NCBI GenBank assembly: GCA_949317995.1
Contig: OX439049.1
Span: forward strand, 11,153,395 to 11,217,394
Reading direction: 5' to 3'
DNA from: Acholoe squamosa
Taxonomy: Eukaryota; Annelida; Polychaeta; Phyllodocida; Polynoidae
Length of the DNA stretch: 64,000 nt
In this document: positions 51,001 to 60,762 of the stretch, one piece after another
Numbering within the stretch: position 1 is the first letter of the stretch
Layout: each line of letters starts with the position of its first letter
The notes under the pieces: model-generated
The model's database searches: none
What the model was told of the DNA's origin: nothing
Seen by the model: only the letters and a program-made list of their open reading frames with translations
Position numbers and translations under genes: made by a program

Positions 51001-53332
51001 ATTACTACCCGACTCATTGATGTCTACTACAGGTACAAGGAGTTCAGCCAATGTGCAGTTTGTTCAACTAAATGATGGCTATTAGCCTATTCAGGGATGT
51101 CAAATATTAAATTAACCCTGAACCCCTTCACATTGCTTTGACACAGAATGCCTTCATTTACCTTTAAAGGGCTGCTGAAACCGGAGTGCATCATGTCTAC
51201 TGGGGGCATGATGCGTCAATGAAGCGCTGGTGAGTCTATGCGGGAGTGTATCAACACAGTAAGGACGGTATGATGCACTATTGTAGCACTAGCGAGTAAC
51301 ACGGTAGCACTTCATTGGTGTACCATGCCGATTGATGGGCACGAAGTATTAGCCAACCACTGGGCATGATGCACGCCTGCATTACTGACTCTATAAAGGG
51401 ACACCGTATTCATTCTTATAAGCTCACATGCTCTAATAAGCGCACACCCCTCCTTTCTGGGTCCCACCCTGGTTTAAAATCAGTCAAATCAAGTGTAAAA
51501 ATAAAGATTTTAAGGACAAAAACAATGATTTTAGGCTTTTGGGGGTGCCTTATTAAAATTGTTTTTTCTTGAGCACCTAACAATTAATTTTCCGCACATG
51601 TGCGCTTATTAGAATGAATACGGTAATTGCGCAAGGAAAACCCTCACTGCCTTTCTAAGAACCCATGGGGTAGGTTTGAAATCTCATTTTCTACTTCTTC
51701 GCTCTGTTTTATATTCAAGACTGCCTTCTACAAGTAGCATTGTTTTATTTTGTGTCTATAAATAGAAGCAGTTTTCTCTGAGCTGAACTTTCAGTTTAAA
51801 AGGAGAAAATAATCAATTCGAAATAGAACTCTGGTAACATCTCTGGCTCTGTTGAACAGAACTAGAGAAGCCAATCTAATCTATACTCAAGGCCTGAAAT
51901 ATCTACTGTCCTACAGTCTTTACTCCGGAATCAATATTTCTATATCATACAGACGAGAAGCTTAGCGGGTTATTACTCAATTGCTCATATTCTGTTCAAT
52001 ATCATGTGGCACAAGGAGGCTTTAATGTAGATCTTGCAGACATCACACGGTAGGAAGTCTTAAGGTGGCTGGCGGGGATAGACTAAGAGTAATTAGATAT
52101 TCGCCATATTCCCTCCAGAATCCCAAAATTATATGTACTTTGCATATATGCAAAAATAATGAGGGGGTCCCATGCACATTTTTGGGATACAGAAGATTCA
52201 ACCCTATATAGGATCATATAGTGTTTTGTCACATAAATCCCTAGATTCATATCCAAAAGTAATTAAATATTTCTAAAACTTCTCCATCACTTAGATTGTA
52301 AGCATATCTTTCCAGTAGATACAATATTGATATATGGTCCCAGGCATATTTCTAATGTTTTGGATGATAGAAATAAATAATGTGAGGACATGGGTAGAAT
52401 AGTGACAGGTGGATTTTGTAGCTTTTGCTAGGTGGCCATTCACAGCAGTCTCCATAGCTCATTGGTAAGATCCCTGCCTTACTCTCAGGAGACTCAGGGT
52501 TCAAATCCAGGCCAAGCCTTTCTCTATTTTGCATGTTTCGTTCATCCATAATGCCAATGGAACACAGACCCCTGGTGCCCAAATGGTGAACTAAAAAACG
52601 CCGCCAGCCACCTTAAATTGCATAAAGTGAGGGCATAATCTATCATCACTGGAGTGACCTATTTAAGCAACCAGTGCTAATAATTTTCAATACCGATGTA
52701 TCCGCGGCCCTTATTTGAGACTGGAGCTCATTCAGCTAAAATGGATTACAATACCCCCTTACCCCCATATTGGGAGTCGGTGCTTTATTTAGGACCCAGG
52801 CATGTAAACAAGCCAGTACAGTAACCCTTTGAGAATGGCATGATACCTCCATGTTTTATTTACATTTGATGCCATGATACACTAATGCAGCACACTTGTA
52901 GGTCGACATGAAGCAGGAATGCACTAGCGGTGTGTCACTAACCAGCGCTTAATTTTCGCACTATGACAAAAAAACAGACATTTTGCAACAAAGCAATCTA
53001 CTCTTGATCCAAAACAATTCATACCCAACCAGGTATTGATTATCAATTGTGAGCCTTTTGATAAAATGTGTCACTTTAGATGTTGGTGTGATATCGAAAA
53101 ATGATGATCTCAATACATGTTTGCCCGCTTAATAATTTTGTATTCCTGAAAAGGCTATATATGGCTACAGATATTTAAGGTAATACATAGAAATAATGAA
53201 ATGAAAATAACTTACTTTTTGCCTTCTGGGTCCTTCTCGTTCATCTTTTCCAACACGTTAATCTCCAGTTTGGCAGCTTCCCGATATTTCTCGACATTTT
53301 TGATAATTTTCAGGGCCACAAACTTTCCCTCT
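30712..53332 (-). CDS. CLK2: CDC-like (LAMMER) dual-specificity kinase, CLK2-type, 5'-partial
   Basis: Nine constitutive or alternative positions join in frame on the minus strand: 53216-53332, 45947-46037, 40536-40611, 40125-40219, 37093-37222, 36482-36564, 33954-34033, then either 31917-32004 or 31749-31839, then 30712-30912 (stop TAG). They give 319 or 320 residues from just before the catalytic lysine to the C-terminus. Landmarks in order: [19 protein letters not shown] (ATP-binding lysine), [49 protein letters not shown] (catalytic loop, HTD as in CLKs), [20 protein letters not shown] (DFG), [41 protein letters not shown] (the intact LAMMER signature), and a short tail ending RSHSLSR. 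All splice sites are GT-AG. Known of the family: nuclear kinases that phosphorylate SR splicing factors. The glycine-rich loop exon and RS-rich N-terminus are not found and must lie beyond 53332, probably outside the window. Confidence 0.95.
31126..31350. mobile_element. MITE of the CCGTAAATCCCCGG family
   Basis: Left TACCGTAAATCCCCGGTCAT then AAGCCGG; right is the inverted copy, GGGGATTTACGGTA. The interior contains further CCGGCTT/AAGCCGG words in both orientations. It lies in the last CLK intron. Close relatives are at 45082-45306 and 61915-62140. Confidence 0.85.
31749..31839 (-). CDS. CLK2: CLK alternative exon A (downstream copy)
   Basis: 91 bp; acceptor ...TTTAAAG, donor GTATGT. After completing the AA-A lysine codon it encodes 30 residues: [16 protein letters not shown] then [14 protein letters not shown]. 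This matches the ordinary CLK2 sequence closely, so it is the ancestral-type form. It joins in phase to exons 33954-34033 and 30712-30912. Confidence 0.93.
31917..32004 (-). CDS. CLK2: CLK alternative exon B (upstream copy)
   Basis: 88 bp; acceptor ...CACCAAAG, donor GTGAGT. It encodes 29 residues: [15 protein letters not shown] then [14 protein letters not shown]. It is homologous to exon A (18 of the last 26 residues identical) with the same end phases and is one codon shorter at its start. Of the 18 shared residues, 11 use different codons, so the copy is old yet conserved as protein. The intron between B and A is only 77 bp. Confidence 0.88.
32143..32275. mobile_element. MITE, about 130 bp
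   Basis: Ends CAGTGATGCCAC and GTGGCATCTCTG are inverted copies with related TTCGGAAATCCTCCTAA / CGGAATTCCTAA-type subterminal parts. A related right end (GTAGCATCTCTGATG) is at about 58905-58925. It lies in the CLK intron next to exon B. Confidence 0.6.
33209..33387 (-). mobile_element. Retroposon (SINE or truncated LINE end) with target duplication
   Basis: A perfect 15-bp direct repeat, GACACCATCTTTAAA, flanks the insert at 33194-33208 and 33388-33402. Read on the minus strand the element ends in GTAAAACACAAATCAATCAA, a (TCAA)n-type tail typical of CR1/L2-like LINE 3' ends and of SINEs using them. At 179 bp it is too short to code. Intronic in CLK. Confidence 0.85.
35459..35485 (-). other. 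Candidate 27-nt CLK microexon
   Basis: The minus strand has the acceptor-like ATCGTGTTTCAG, 27 nt, then the donor GTAAGG. Read in phase 0 it encodes IFGQHTSDP and would insert between LFQ (exon 36482-36564) and THDN (exon 33954-34033), a phase-0 junction. A second AG 12 nt further in would make a 15-nt version, also in frame. No conservation evidence; it may be a decoy. Confidence 0.25.
36829..36971. mobile_element. MITE, about 143 bp, CAGGGATGAAAG family
   Basis: Ends CAGGGATGAAAGTC and GACTTTCATCCCTG are inverted copies; the inner words AAATCCCTGAAAT and TCAGGGAATTCCCTGA repeat the theme. Related sequence lies at 60551-60633 and, as a left end only, near 47671. Intronic in CLK. Confidence 0.75.
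38863..38892 (-). other. Candidate 30-nt CLK microexon
   Basis: The minus strand has the acceptor TGTATGGTTTGCAG, 30 nt, then the strong donor GTAAGTTG. In phase 0 it encodes [10 protein letters not shown]. It lies between exons 40125-40219 (ending NPKK) and 37093-37222 (starting KRDNKRV), a phase-0 junction, so inclusion would add ten residues in the CLK-specific insert between the catalytic loop and DFG. The block is GC-richer than the intron around it. No transcript evidence. Confidence 0.35.
41570..41716. mobile_element. Degenerate MITE, CCGTAAATCCCCGG-like
   Basis: Left ACCCTAAAACTCCACTCATA then AGCCGACC; right CGGCTTATGACTGGGCTTTT. A diverged member of the family at 31126-31350. Confidence 0.55.
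41768..44070. repeat. Minisatellite of 31-bp and 25-bp units, about 2.3 kb
   Basis: About 70 tandem units. The main unit is 31 bp: GTCAGTGGATTCTGCAG followed by ATATAGTTTATACC, each with a PstI-type CTGCAG. Eight units are a 25-bp form that lacks 6 bp and reads ATCAGGGCATCCTGCAG. At about 43007-43245 the order 31-31-25 (87 bp) repeats, a higher-order unit divisible by three. Common variants are TTTATACC/TTTGTACC and CCGTCAG/CCATCAG. The open frames of up to 113 codons ([13 protein letters not shown]...) are a result of the period. It lies in the CLK intron between exons 45947-46037 and 40536-40611. Confidence 0.95.
44341..44660. repeat. Polypurine tract
   Basis: About 300 bp on the plus strand that is almost all G and A (for example GGGAGAGGGAGGGAGAGCAG), ending near GAAAGAATGG. 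Such tracts can form triplex DNA. On the CLK transcript it is a long pyrimidine tract (C/U). Confidence 0.8.
44957..45027. repeat. (TA)n microsatellite
   Basis: About 35 uninterrupted TA dinucleotides in a CLK intron, just upstream of the MITE at 45082. Confidence 0.97.
45082..45306. mobile_element. MITE of the CCGTAAATCCCCGG family
   Basis: Left TACCGTAAATCCCCAGTCAT; right ACCGGGGATTTACAGTA. The interior is closely similar to 31126-31350, with the same CCCAAACCGGCTTCTAAATT segment. Intronic in CLK. Confidence 0.85.
46130..46305. mobile_element. MITE, TACCGTAAACTCCTGCGTATAAG subtype
   Basis: Left TACCGTAAACTCCTGCGTAT then AAGCG; right CACGAGAGTTTATG, with internal GCTTATAG words. It shares the TACCGTA end and TATAAGC core with the 31126 family. 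It starts about 90 bp upstream (minus-strand sense) of the CLK exon at 45947-46037. Confidence 0.65.
47213..47460. mobile_element. MITE with ATGCATCAT words, copy 1
   Basis: Left CCTTTAACCCGTTAAAGGTC then AATAGTGCATCAATGCATCA; right GATGCACTCCTGCATGAGTG then ACCCTTGAAGAGTTAA. Many internal TGATGCA/TGCATCA words. Relatives are at 51162-51408 and 57203-57402, with fragments near 52825-52965 and 55600-55760. Confidence 0.6.
48182..48290. mobile_element. MITE fragment, CTGTAAATCCCTGTGTATAAG
   Basis: Left CTGTAAATCCCTGTGTATAA with GCGGCTTATAG inside, and further TTATATGTGGGGCTTTACAG at the right. A short, diverged member of the TACCGTA...TATAAGC superfamily. Confidence 0.5.
48779..49497. repeat. 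50-bp minisatellite, array 1
   Basis: About 14 units of 50 bp: TGTGGGCAGGGCAAGGTACC, then ATCAACACCTTTACTTATCT, then ATGGCAGGAG. A few units read CAGGACCCTCACCAGGTTGT in place of the middle part, which is the older form shared with array 2. All three frames are open through much of the array, giving spurious frames of up to 125 codons. Confidence 0.95.
49888..50775. repeat. 50-bp minisatellite, array 2, inverted relative to array 1
   Basis: About 16 units of 50 bp: CCTGATGTTGCCTAGTCCTA, then CCCAGACCCCTGCCACAACT, then AGGTAAGGGG. Its reverse complement (CCCCTTACCTAGTTGTGGCA then GGGGTCTGGGTAGGACTAGG) aligns along the whole unit with array 1 (TTACTTATCTATGGCAGGAG then TGTGGGCAGGGCAAGG). The two arrays are therefore diverged inverted copies about 390 bp apart. 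Confidence 0.9.
51162..51408. mobile_element. MITE with ATGCATCAT words, copy 2
   Basis: Left CCTTTAAAGGGCTGCTGAAA then CCGGAGTGCATCATG; right GGGCATGATGCACGCCTGCA then TTACTGACTCTATAAAGG. Same family as 47213-47460. Intronic in CLK. Confidence 0.6.
51393..51625. mobile_element. MITE, CCGTATTCATTCTTATAAGC subtype
   Basis: Left ACCGTATTCATTCTTATAAG then CTCACATG; right CATGTGCGCTTATTAGAATG then AATACGGTA. The arms are inverted copies. A third subtype of the TACCGTA...TATAAGC superfamily; it abuts or overlaps 51162-51408. Confidence 0.8.
52060..52616. mobile_element. TTAA-flanked TIR element carrying a tRNA-like box
   Basis: The ends are TTAAGGTGGCTGGCGG (52060-52075) and CCGCCAGCCACCTTAA (52601-52616), a perfect 16-bp inverted repeat whose outermost TTAA would be the target duplication, as in piggyBac-type elements. 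Inside, at about 52446-52515 (+), TAGCTCATTGGTAAGA and GGTTCAAATCC resemble the A and B boxes of a tRNA promoter, but the stems do not pair well. No transposase. Confidence 0.6.
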
Positions 53333-56245
53333 CTGCAACAAAGAAACCAAAAGTAAATAAAGGGAAGGATATAAAATAGATGAGTGGGTCAATATGAGTA
53401 TTTTATGAATTGGAAGACACCACCATTTTCCATTCACTAAATTTCTCAACAACATCATTAATTTACAACAAATTGTGACAAATTTCTCAAATACATGACA
53501 CAATAGGTTCTTATTGTTCATATTGATCGCATTCATACTTGTTCGATAAGAAAACCAATTTGCCATTTGCTTAAGATATTAGTGTCTCGTTAAATCTTGT
53601 CCCACTAATTACATTAAATCAATTTCGCTTTATTACAGGCTTTAAAGAGTATTTTGAAGAACTCATACTTTCTATTTGAATAATCTCATTTTCAGATTTC
53701 TTTGTTGAAAGTCAAGCACATTTCAAAGTTTCATAATTCAAGGGCGTGACTGCTGGTTGAGGTCAGTGACCGGAAGTAAGCAGACAGTGGCCTTATGGGA
53801 GGTCATGTGACCCCGGGCCCTGCCTGGGTATCAGGGAAGGTGTTTTTTTTTTTTTTTTTTTTTTTGGGGGGGGGTGGGGTGGGGTGGGGGGGTTGGAGAC
53901 TTGGGGGAGGAGAGACATAATGGAAGGTAAAGGGTTATGTTAGAGATTTAAGAGCTGAGGTATTGGGGGAGGACTGGGAACCCACAAAACAAGGCACTTT
54001 TGCTAGAACCAATAAAATGGGAGAGGCAGACAAGAGAGAAGACAGCAATGAGAGGGAGATGAGCACAGATTGTGCGCCCTATGTTTGCTTATTGAAGCCA
54101 AATGCACATCTCAGCTTTTCTCCTGAAACTGGACATCATTAATTACTTTTCTGCACACACTGAAAACTAAAATATTTATCTGTAAGCATTAAATACATTC
54201 TCCATATGCCATGCTTCCCATCTGTCTGCTACATCGCGACGACTATATTTAGTTTATTGAACCGCTGAAAACTGAGATGAATCGTATTAGGCATGGCAGA
54301 TTAAACTCTGGTTCATGAATCTTCACTCACTTGCTTGCTTTTTTCTCCTCCTTATTTTCCCCCTAAATATCAAGAGTAAAAGCCAGGCAAACAGGCGTGA
54401 ACGAGCATTTCCAATTCATCTATATGGTGTCTTGTGAGACTCTACGAGTCAAGTCATGCTGTTCAGAGAAAATCTGTTCATTTCACCCCCTCCTCTCTTC
54501 ATGAAAATGACTGCAATTTGCAGCAGAGATTGACTTTGACACAGGCCTGCATTTGTAGGAAACACAAGCCGAGTTGAGTTTGCAGATATCTAAGTGAAGG
54601 GGACTTGTTGGCCATGAACTAGAGTTCAAGCTACCAGTGTACATATCGTACTGCTGTGAATGAACACACTGGTCTGCCTTCATTTAGAGGGAAGATTACT
54701 TCTGTCATTTTCACAATAAAAGTTATTATTCAAGTCTTATTCTTCTTTTTTTTTATATACAGTTCTTGAGGTATACTTAATAATCACATGCCATTATACA
54801 ATACTTTTCCAAAACCGGGTGCACGCTCAGAACAATACAATACACAGAGTTTAATGAAATCAAATTGGCAAAAACTTCCAGTTTTAAATTGAGAACACCA
54901 CTTCTACTACATTTGTACCAGATATTCATTACAATATATAATAGAATCTGCAAATTCATCTAAAATGTATTGTTAAGCAATGCTATTACATGATAAGCGA
55001 CATAAAAGAAGATTGGCTCACAACTGACTATAGTGTGTGACGTCATGTCACCTCTTAGTACTGCCATCTCTGTGTTCAAAAGGACTGCCTCTATCTAACA
55101 ACTCTTAACAGCAGCACAAATCCGCTATGGCTAGAATGCGCCTTCCTTTTCCCCCTTGTCCCCAAACTATTTATTTTTTCTCCCCCCCCCCAAGTGTGAA
55201 CTATGACCCTTTACCTAAAAGCCCTGTCTTCACCCCAGCCAATCACTTCCGGCCAGTGAATGCCACTAATGCTGTCTAACCTCTACACCACTCTAAACTA
55301 AGCGGAGGGGTATGTGTTGTTGTTGGGTCTAGGCAGGCTGCTGTTGTTACAGAAGCCTTATTGGTATCATCTATTTACCTACATGGCAGACTTGGGTTTG
55401 GCATCCAGTGCAGTGCAAGATTCTGGGAATTAAACATTTAAAGGCTGCAGAGTGATTTAATGCATTCTGCAGCGGCAGAAGTAACCGAGTATAGAAATCG
55501 CAGAAATGCTTAAATAGACCAAATTGAAATCCTCCATTCCTGAATGCATAGATTTGTGGTTCTATGCATGACTACAGCCCTGGTTGTATGCAACATGAGA
55601 GCTTAAGGGTAAAGGATACACTCCTGAAGGGTCGGCAAGGGTCGGTCGTTACTACAATGCAGTGTTGGTGAATGGATTGGTCGAACTCGCATTGCTGCAC
55701 CATGATGACCAGGGACATGTCCTTGGGGGAATCAAGGGACCTTTAAGTGTTAACAGACTTTCTCTCATCAAAGTAGAAAATCTTAAGAGAAATAGTGGAT
55801 TCTAGTTGACCTTTAATGAAACATTTGGTCTATGGCGGTCTACTGCATCTGTCCCTATACCCGTCTGACATTACCGTCCAGCCTTCCTAACATATCCCTC
55901 TGTATGTGTGCCCTATAGTACACAGGTCACTAAGGCGCCAGTGCCTCAGTGTATAACTATCCAGTGCCGCGGTGAGTAACTCTCCATTTCATGCGACAAT
56001 GCAGTGCTATATTTGGGCACATACATCACATCATCGGTGTGACATGACAACAGATACACCCGGAGGCATCATGTGGTACATAAGGGGTTACGGTGAGGGG
56101 TCAGGTATGTGTAGACGGGTCTGCTCAGTGTAAACACAGCACATTCTGGCCAACAACAAGCCCGGCGGCTGACCATCTGGGCACAGAACATGGTGCTATG
56201 ATACATTTAAGCACTATGGCCACTGAAAATACCGCAACATTTACC
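53333..56245. other. CLK intron or 5' flank, no exon found
   Basis: No glycine-rich-loop exon (GEGTFG-type) could be seen here or further right on the minus strand. A run of T followed by G-rich sequence (TTTTTTTTGGGGGGGGGG then GTGGGGTGGGGTGGGG) at 53838-53890 could form a G-quadruplex. The rest is AT-rich with no supported feature. Confidence 0.5.
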
Positions 56246-56342
56246 AAGGTATCTCACCCCTTCCCCTGCCCCAAAAAGGTTTAAAAAATACTTTGAGTAT
56301 TTTTTAAACCTTTTTGGGGCAGGGGAAGGGGTGAGATGCCTT
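56246..56342. repeat. Long near-perfect hairpin, 47-bp arms
   Basis: Arms 56246-56292 and 56296-56342 pair over 47 bp with a single mismatch, around a 3-base loop TTG. The arm reads CTCACCCCTTCCCCTGCCCC then AAAAAGGTTTAAAAAATACT. Either a recently made snap-back duplication or a small foldback element. Confidence 0.9.
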
Positions 56343-56842
56343 CATCTTGACAACTGACATAACTATTTGCATGAAATCTTATTCAATAAGCTGCCATCAT
56401 AAATCGAGTCGATTCAAGCCCGGCTTTGGCCGTCCTATCCTGTATCTCTAGTCCTACTAGGTTGGTCCCCTTACTCACCTAGGCCTGTGACCTATGAGGC
56501 AGTTTGCTGATAACCCAGAAGATAACACAGCTAACTCTGCCAGTAACCCCCCCCCTCCCCTTACACCTAGACACACCTGGGTAAGTCATGTCTCACCTGC
56601 AGCCCCAACATGGCCGCTATATCCCTATACACACCCAGAATTCCTGTATCATCGCCCCCTCCCCCAAGCTTCAGCAAATCCTTCAACTGTTGGTTTCATA
56701 CCTACCTCCAATAGTACTGCTAAAAACCTTGTATGAACTATACTGCTATCTTAGTCTTTACTGTGGGCTACTTTAGAACTTTTACTTTAGGGAATTTTGT
56801 ATTGAGTGTGGCATTGTCACACCCTTTTCTATACTTAAAATG

Positions 56843-56965
56843 GGTATTCCAATGCTGTTAGTCGGGTGAATTTTCACTTCTCAGATCATTTCTATTATTG
56901 CAAAAGCATAGATTAAAATCAGTCGGATTAGTGAAAAATTGCCCGACCAACGGCAGTGGAATACC
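56843..56965. mobile_element. MITE, about 123 bp
   Basis: Terminal inverted repeats of about 35 bp: left GGTATTCCAATGCTGTTAGT then CGGGTGAATTTTCACT; right AGTGAAAAATTGCCCGACCA then ACGGCAGTGGAATACC. Confidence 0.85.
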
Positions 56966-57202
56966 GTTTAACTAAGAGGACCAAGCAGAGTATACACTTC
57001 ATGGACTTTGGTATTTACTTCTGTGCAGCCCTAATTCAGCTGAAGTACATTCAAATGTTTCTAGAAATTGCTTCAATTACTCAGCAATTCAAGAAACATT
57101 GACTTCAATAATGACAAATTGATCCCTAGTGATTGCAGCCAGTCTGGCCACCCACCACAGCCCATTTACAGGAGGAACCTGGTGAGGGGTCCTCCTGTAA
57201 AC

Positions 57203-57402
57203 CTTTAAGGGCCACTGATGCCTTAATGCATCATGCCAATTGGTCACATGATGCATGAATGCAGCCCTGACGAGTAACTCACCCCTGTCTAAATCCGCCA
57301 CTGGCGAGGGCTATATTCATGCCGACCCTACGGGATTGATACACAAACTCCCGGAGGATCGGCATGATGCGCCCCTGCATTAGCAGCCCTTAAAGGGTTA
57401 AT
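57203..57402. mobile_element. MITE with ATGCATCAT words, copy 3
   Basis: Left CCTTTAAGGGCCACTGATGC then CTTAATGCATCATGCC; right GGCATGATGCGCCCCTGCAT then TAGCAGCCCTTAAAGGGTTA. Same family as 47213-47460. Confidence 0.65.
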
Positions 57403-58280
57403 AGGTTCTTGGTTACCATGGTGATGCCCCCTCCCCTTTATATTGGAGGCAGGTGGAGCTGGGATGTTTAGGAGGGATCTGCGCTGTGCTGAGGGTGGAT
57501 GGATGATCACCCACCCTCTCGCCCTTCTCATTACAGCCAGCTCCACAGACGCACACCCCGCCCCCGCTGCTCAGAAATCTCAGACCGGAGAGCTTTTTTT
57601 GTAAGTTCCTGAGAAAAACATTTGACCGATCCATAGTATGAGCTATGCTTGCAGCTGAGGGAAACACAGGTGGGGGTGGGGGGGGGGGCTACACTGATCG
57701 TAGAGTTAAGCTATTTTCAACTTTCAAATATGAGATATGTGGAAACCAAGCTATGCCAGACATTAAAAAGATTTTTCCTACAACATGTTATTGGCAATGA
57801 AGTTTTCTCTAATTCTTTTGTCATTATACTATTTTGACTAAATGTTAGAGGGACATTCAAACCAAGGACTGCAAATATTCTTAAGATGAATGGTTCAGTG
57901 TGCAGGCTAGAGATTCTTAATGAGGAATTTGTGGATTTTATGCCAAACACTTAACTGTGCCTGCTGCCCATGAAAAGATGTTAGTCCTACACAAATATCT
58001 AGAATTCTTCTCAAATGTTGCTGCCAAGAAGTGAGTCACCAAATGTTTTGAAATGATGTTATTGCAACCTGCTCAGCAATTACTAGCTGCTCATTGCTTT
58101 GATCCACTCACCAATGCTAGGGTATGCGGTTTCTTAGAGTCCTAGTAGGAGTCTGGAAGCTACCCTAATAGCTCCAAGAGCTGCTCATAAATATCTGTGA
58201 AGTGTTTGGGACTGGACTGTTTCGCTCTATAAACTGACCACATTTATAACACCGAAATTCCACTCGCTGGCCTACAAAAA
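57403..58280. other. No gene recognised
   Basis: Mixed composition, with a GC-richer part at 57410-57600 and a G-run near 57670. No exon, RNA or repeat boundary can be supported. Confidence 0.45.
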
Positions 58281-58812
58281 AAATAATGCAGCAATGTAAA
58301 TTGCTGATAACTAGAAAAGTGAAAAGCCTGTGATTGGCTCCCATGGGTTGTGCACTCATCCTGTTGCATCAGCACTCCCTTTGACTGTCACACCATCCTT
58401 TACAGGGGACGCCATGGAGTCAAGCACTCCCTGACCCAAGTTATTCGCACCACCAAGCCACTATTCGCCAAAACTGCACTATTCGCACCACATTGCCAAA
58501 AAAGGCGGGAAAGTTGATACATGGATCAACATCATATACCTTCACCATTGGAGGCAAAAAGCGTCTTATGGCTGCGTCTTATGACTCTGTACAATATTGA
58601 CAATTTCTCAAAATTTACAAAACTTGGTAATGAAATACATTTTCCTGCAAGACCCCTACATCTCCTCCTTTAATGGCACTACAAATACATTAAGTAATTC
58701 TGCCTCTTATATATATAAAATTTCCATCCTTTTTGAAATTATTCCCACCACCAAAATGACTGAAAGTGCAGGGCCCCAGGGTTTCTCCTTATAACTCGCT
58801 TTTTGAGTTAAC
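58281..58812. mobile_element. Non-autonomous element, copy 2
   Basis: Landmarks shared with 20281-20790: AATAATGCAGCAATGTAAAT then TGCTGATAACTAGAAAAG, ATTCGCACCACC (repeated), AAAAGGCGGGAAAGTTGATAC, and the end CTTATAACTCGCTTTTTGAG then TTAAC. Confidence 0.7.
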
Positions 58813-58925
58813 CAGGAAACCACACAATTTTGGGACCTTTTGTCTGGCAATTAAAATTATCCGATACAAAAGTCTCTACCAAAAACCAGGAATTCCTGGT
58901 AGATCAGGAAAAGTAGCATCTCTGA

Positions 58926-59930
58926 TGAAAACCACTTAGGCAGGTGAGCTTTTCAGGTCTATGAACTTCTTGGATCTATTGTATGTCTCTATAAACTGTT
59001 TAGCTCTACCAGCTGTTGTACTCCTTCCTCATGTTTATGAACTGCCTGGACCTGTTTTATGTCTCTATGAGCATCATGATTTTATTAACTATTTTGATAT
59101 GCTGCATGGCTCCCAGAGCCTCAGTTCCATGAGCTGCTCACCTCTAGGGGCTGCTCAGTTCTACCAGCTGCAGGCAGTGTTTACCAGTCTCTGGTCTCTC
59201 CACCTGGCCTCCTTGCCAGACACACTGCTCACTCCGCCTACCACAACTACCACTCACCTCCCACCGCCTCCTCAATGCCATTTTTACCTAGCTAGCCATT
59301 TCTATGACGCCACCTTCCAGACCTTTCGGTATGATGTTACTGCTCTGAGATATGCATCTTGATTGATTTGTACCTTTTCTCCCCTTTACATCAGATGCAG
59401 TATTTATCTATCTTTGTATTTTTTGTTTCTTATACAGACGACTCTGCATAAGCTCACTAATAATCTGGACAGAAACAGGTGAACTATTTTGGGTTTATTG
59501 TTTCCAATCATTCACTTCTCCCCACCCCCTTTTCTTGAGGGGGTGGGGTGGTATATGTTCTGCCATTTGATTTGAATGTTTCTATGGTCTCAAACCTATT
59601 TCTTTCTCCCTAACAAAAACAGTGGCATACACGAAATGGCAATGTCAAAGATGTTTGCTATTTTCATATAGTGTATATCACAAGGGCCAGTGTCGTATAA
59701 GCACCTGGAGGAAGGTTGTGTTGAAATATCTCTTATGCACCGAGAATACTTTGAATAAGCACCACTTTTTGTATAAGGGCCACGGACAACCAATCCTCAA
59801 AATCAATGGTCACAAGGGCAGTTATTTGTAAAGATATGGTATCTGGCATTTTTTTATTCCTTACTTGATATCAATCCATTTCTTTTTTCAGTCTGTGACA
59901 TCTACTGAAAATTACCTTTTCAGATACCGT
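58926..59930. other. No gene recognised
   Basis: AT-rich sequence. An 11-bp-stem hairpin, CCCCACCCCCT/AGGGGGTGGGG, lies at about 59520-59550. The open frame of 133 codons at 58961-59362 (+) has no recognisable domain. Confidence 0.45.
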
Positions 59931-59933
59931 AAT

Positions 59934-60171
59934 CTCCCGCGTATAAGGCGCGTCTTATACGCCAAACAAAATGCTGCTGAGTCTTATACATGGGAGGGAC
60001 ATTGCCTTGAGTTTGGGGTGCGCCTTATAGGGGGGTAATTTTACTATAGAACAGTACTAAATTAACAAAAATCTGCCCTTAGAGGTGCACCTTATACATG
60101 GATTGCATTCTCTTAGTTGGGGATGCGCCTTATACGCGAGCTTCGCCTTGTACGCGGGAGATTACGGTAGC
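59934..60171. mobile_element. MITE, CCGTAATCTCCCGCGTATAAGG subtype
   Basis: Left ATACCGTAATCTCCCGCGTA then TAAGGCGCG; right TACGCGGGAGATTACGGTA. Internal GCGCCTTATA words occur in both orientations. A further subtype of the TACCGTA...TATAAGC superfamily. Confidence 0.85.
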
Positions 60172-60762
60172 TAATAAAAGGCATTGATCTCTACTATCTC
60201 CACTTAGCGCGATCCATCCGCAGTATAAGCAGTGCTGCATGCTCCATAGTGAAGTGCTCCCTGTGAGTCAGTATGAAGGAGGGTTACAGAGGGCCCACCC
60301 TGTGCCCCACTCAGTACCACCACCCCTCCTACCATCACTCACCATACTGACTCATATAGCTAGGCTATGTCTTGTAACTGCTTACCCTGTCTAGTATCTA
60401 CTGATTGGATTAGCTATGAGGGAACATCAGAAGTCAAAGTTTTCAGCCTAGAAGTTTTATTTTCTCAGGTTCAGGACTTCAGGGATTGTCAAACAGACAG
60501 GGGAGGCGTACAATACATAGAAGAATTGATATGCTGCCAGGTACTGACTTTAGGGATGAAAGTGATCAGTACCAAATATTAAAAGCATGAAACTCTCTGA
60601 AGTCGGGGGAAATCCTGAAGAATTCCATCCCTGCTTCTTAGGCTAGCCAACACCACTGCCTACACATCCCTTTTTACCAACTAAACACCAGAGGAAATTC
60701 ATCATGAGGATTTCAAATCGTAATCTTTATGAGTTTTTTAGATGAGGCCTAAAAAAAAGAAG

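Noticed and set aside
52446..52515. Possible tRNA gene
   Set aside because: A and B boxes are present but acceptor, anticodon and T stems do not pair well. It is treated as a tRNA-like part of a repeat.
55375..55435. Possible upstream CLK exon (AG ... GTAAAT on the minus strand)
   Set aside because: It does not encode the glycine-rich loop or any CLK-like sequence and meets a stop codon at the donor.
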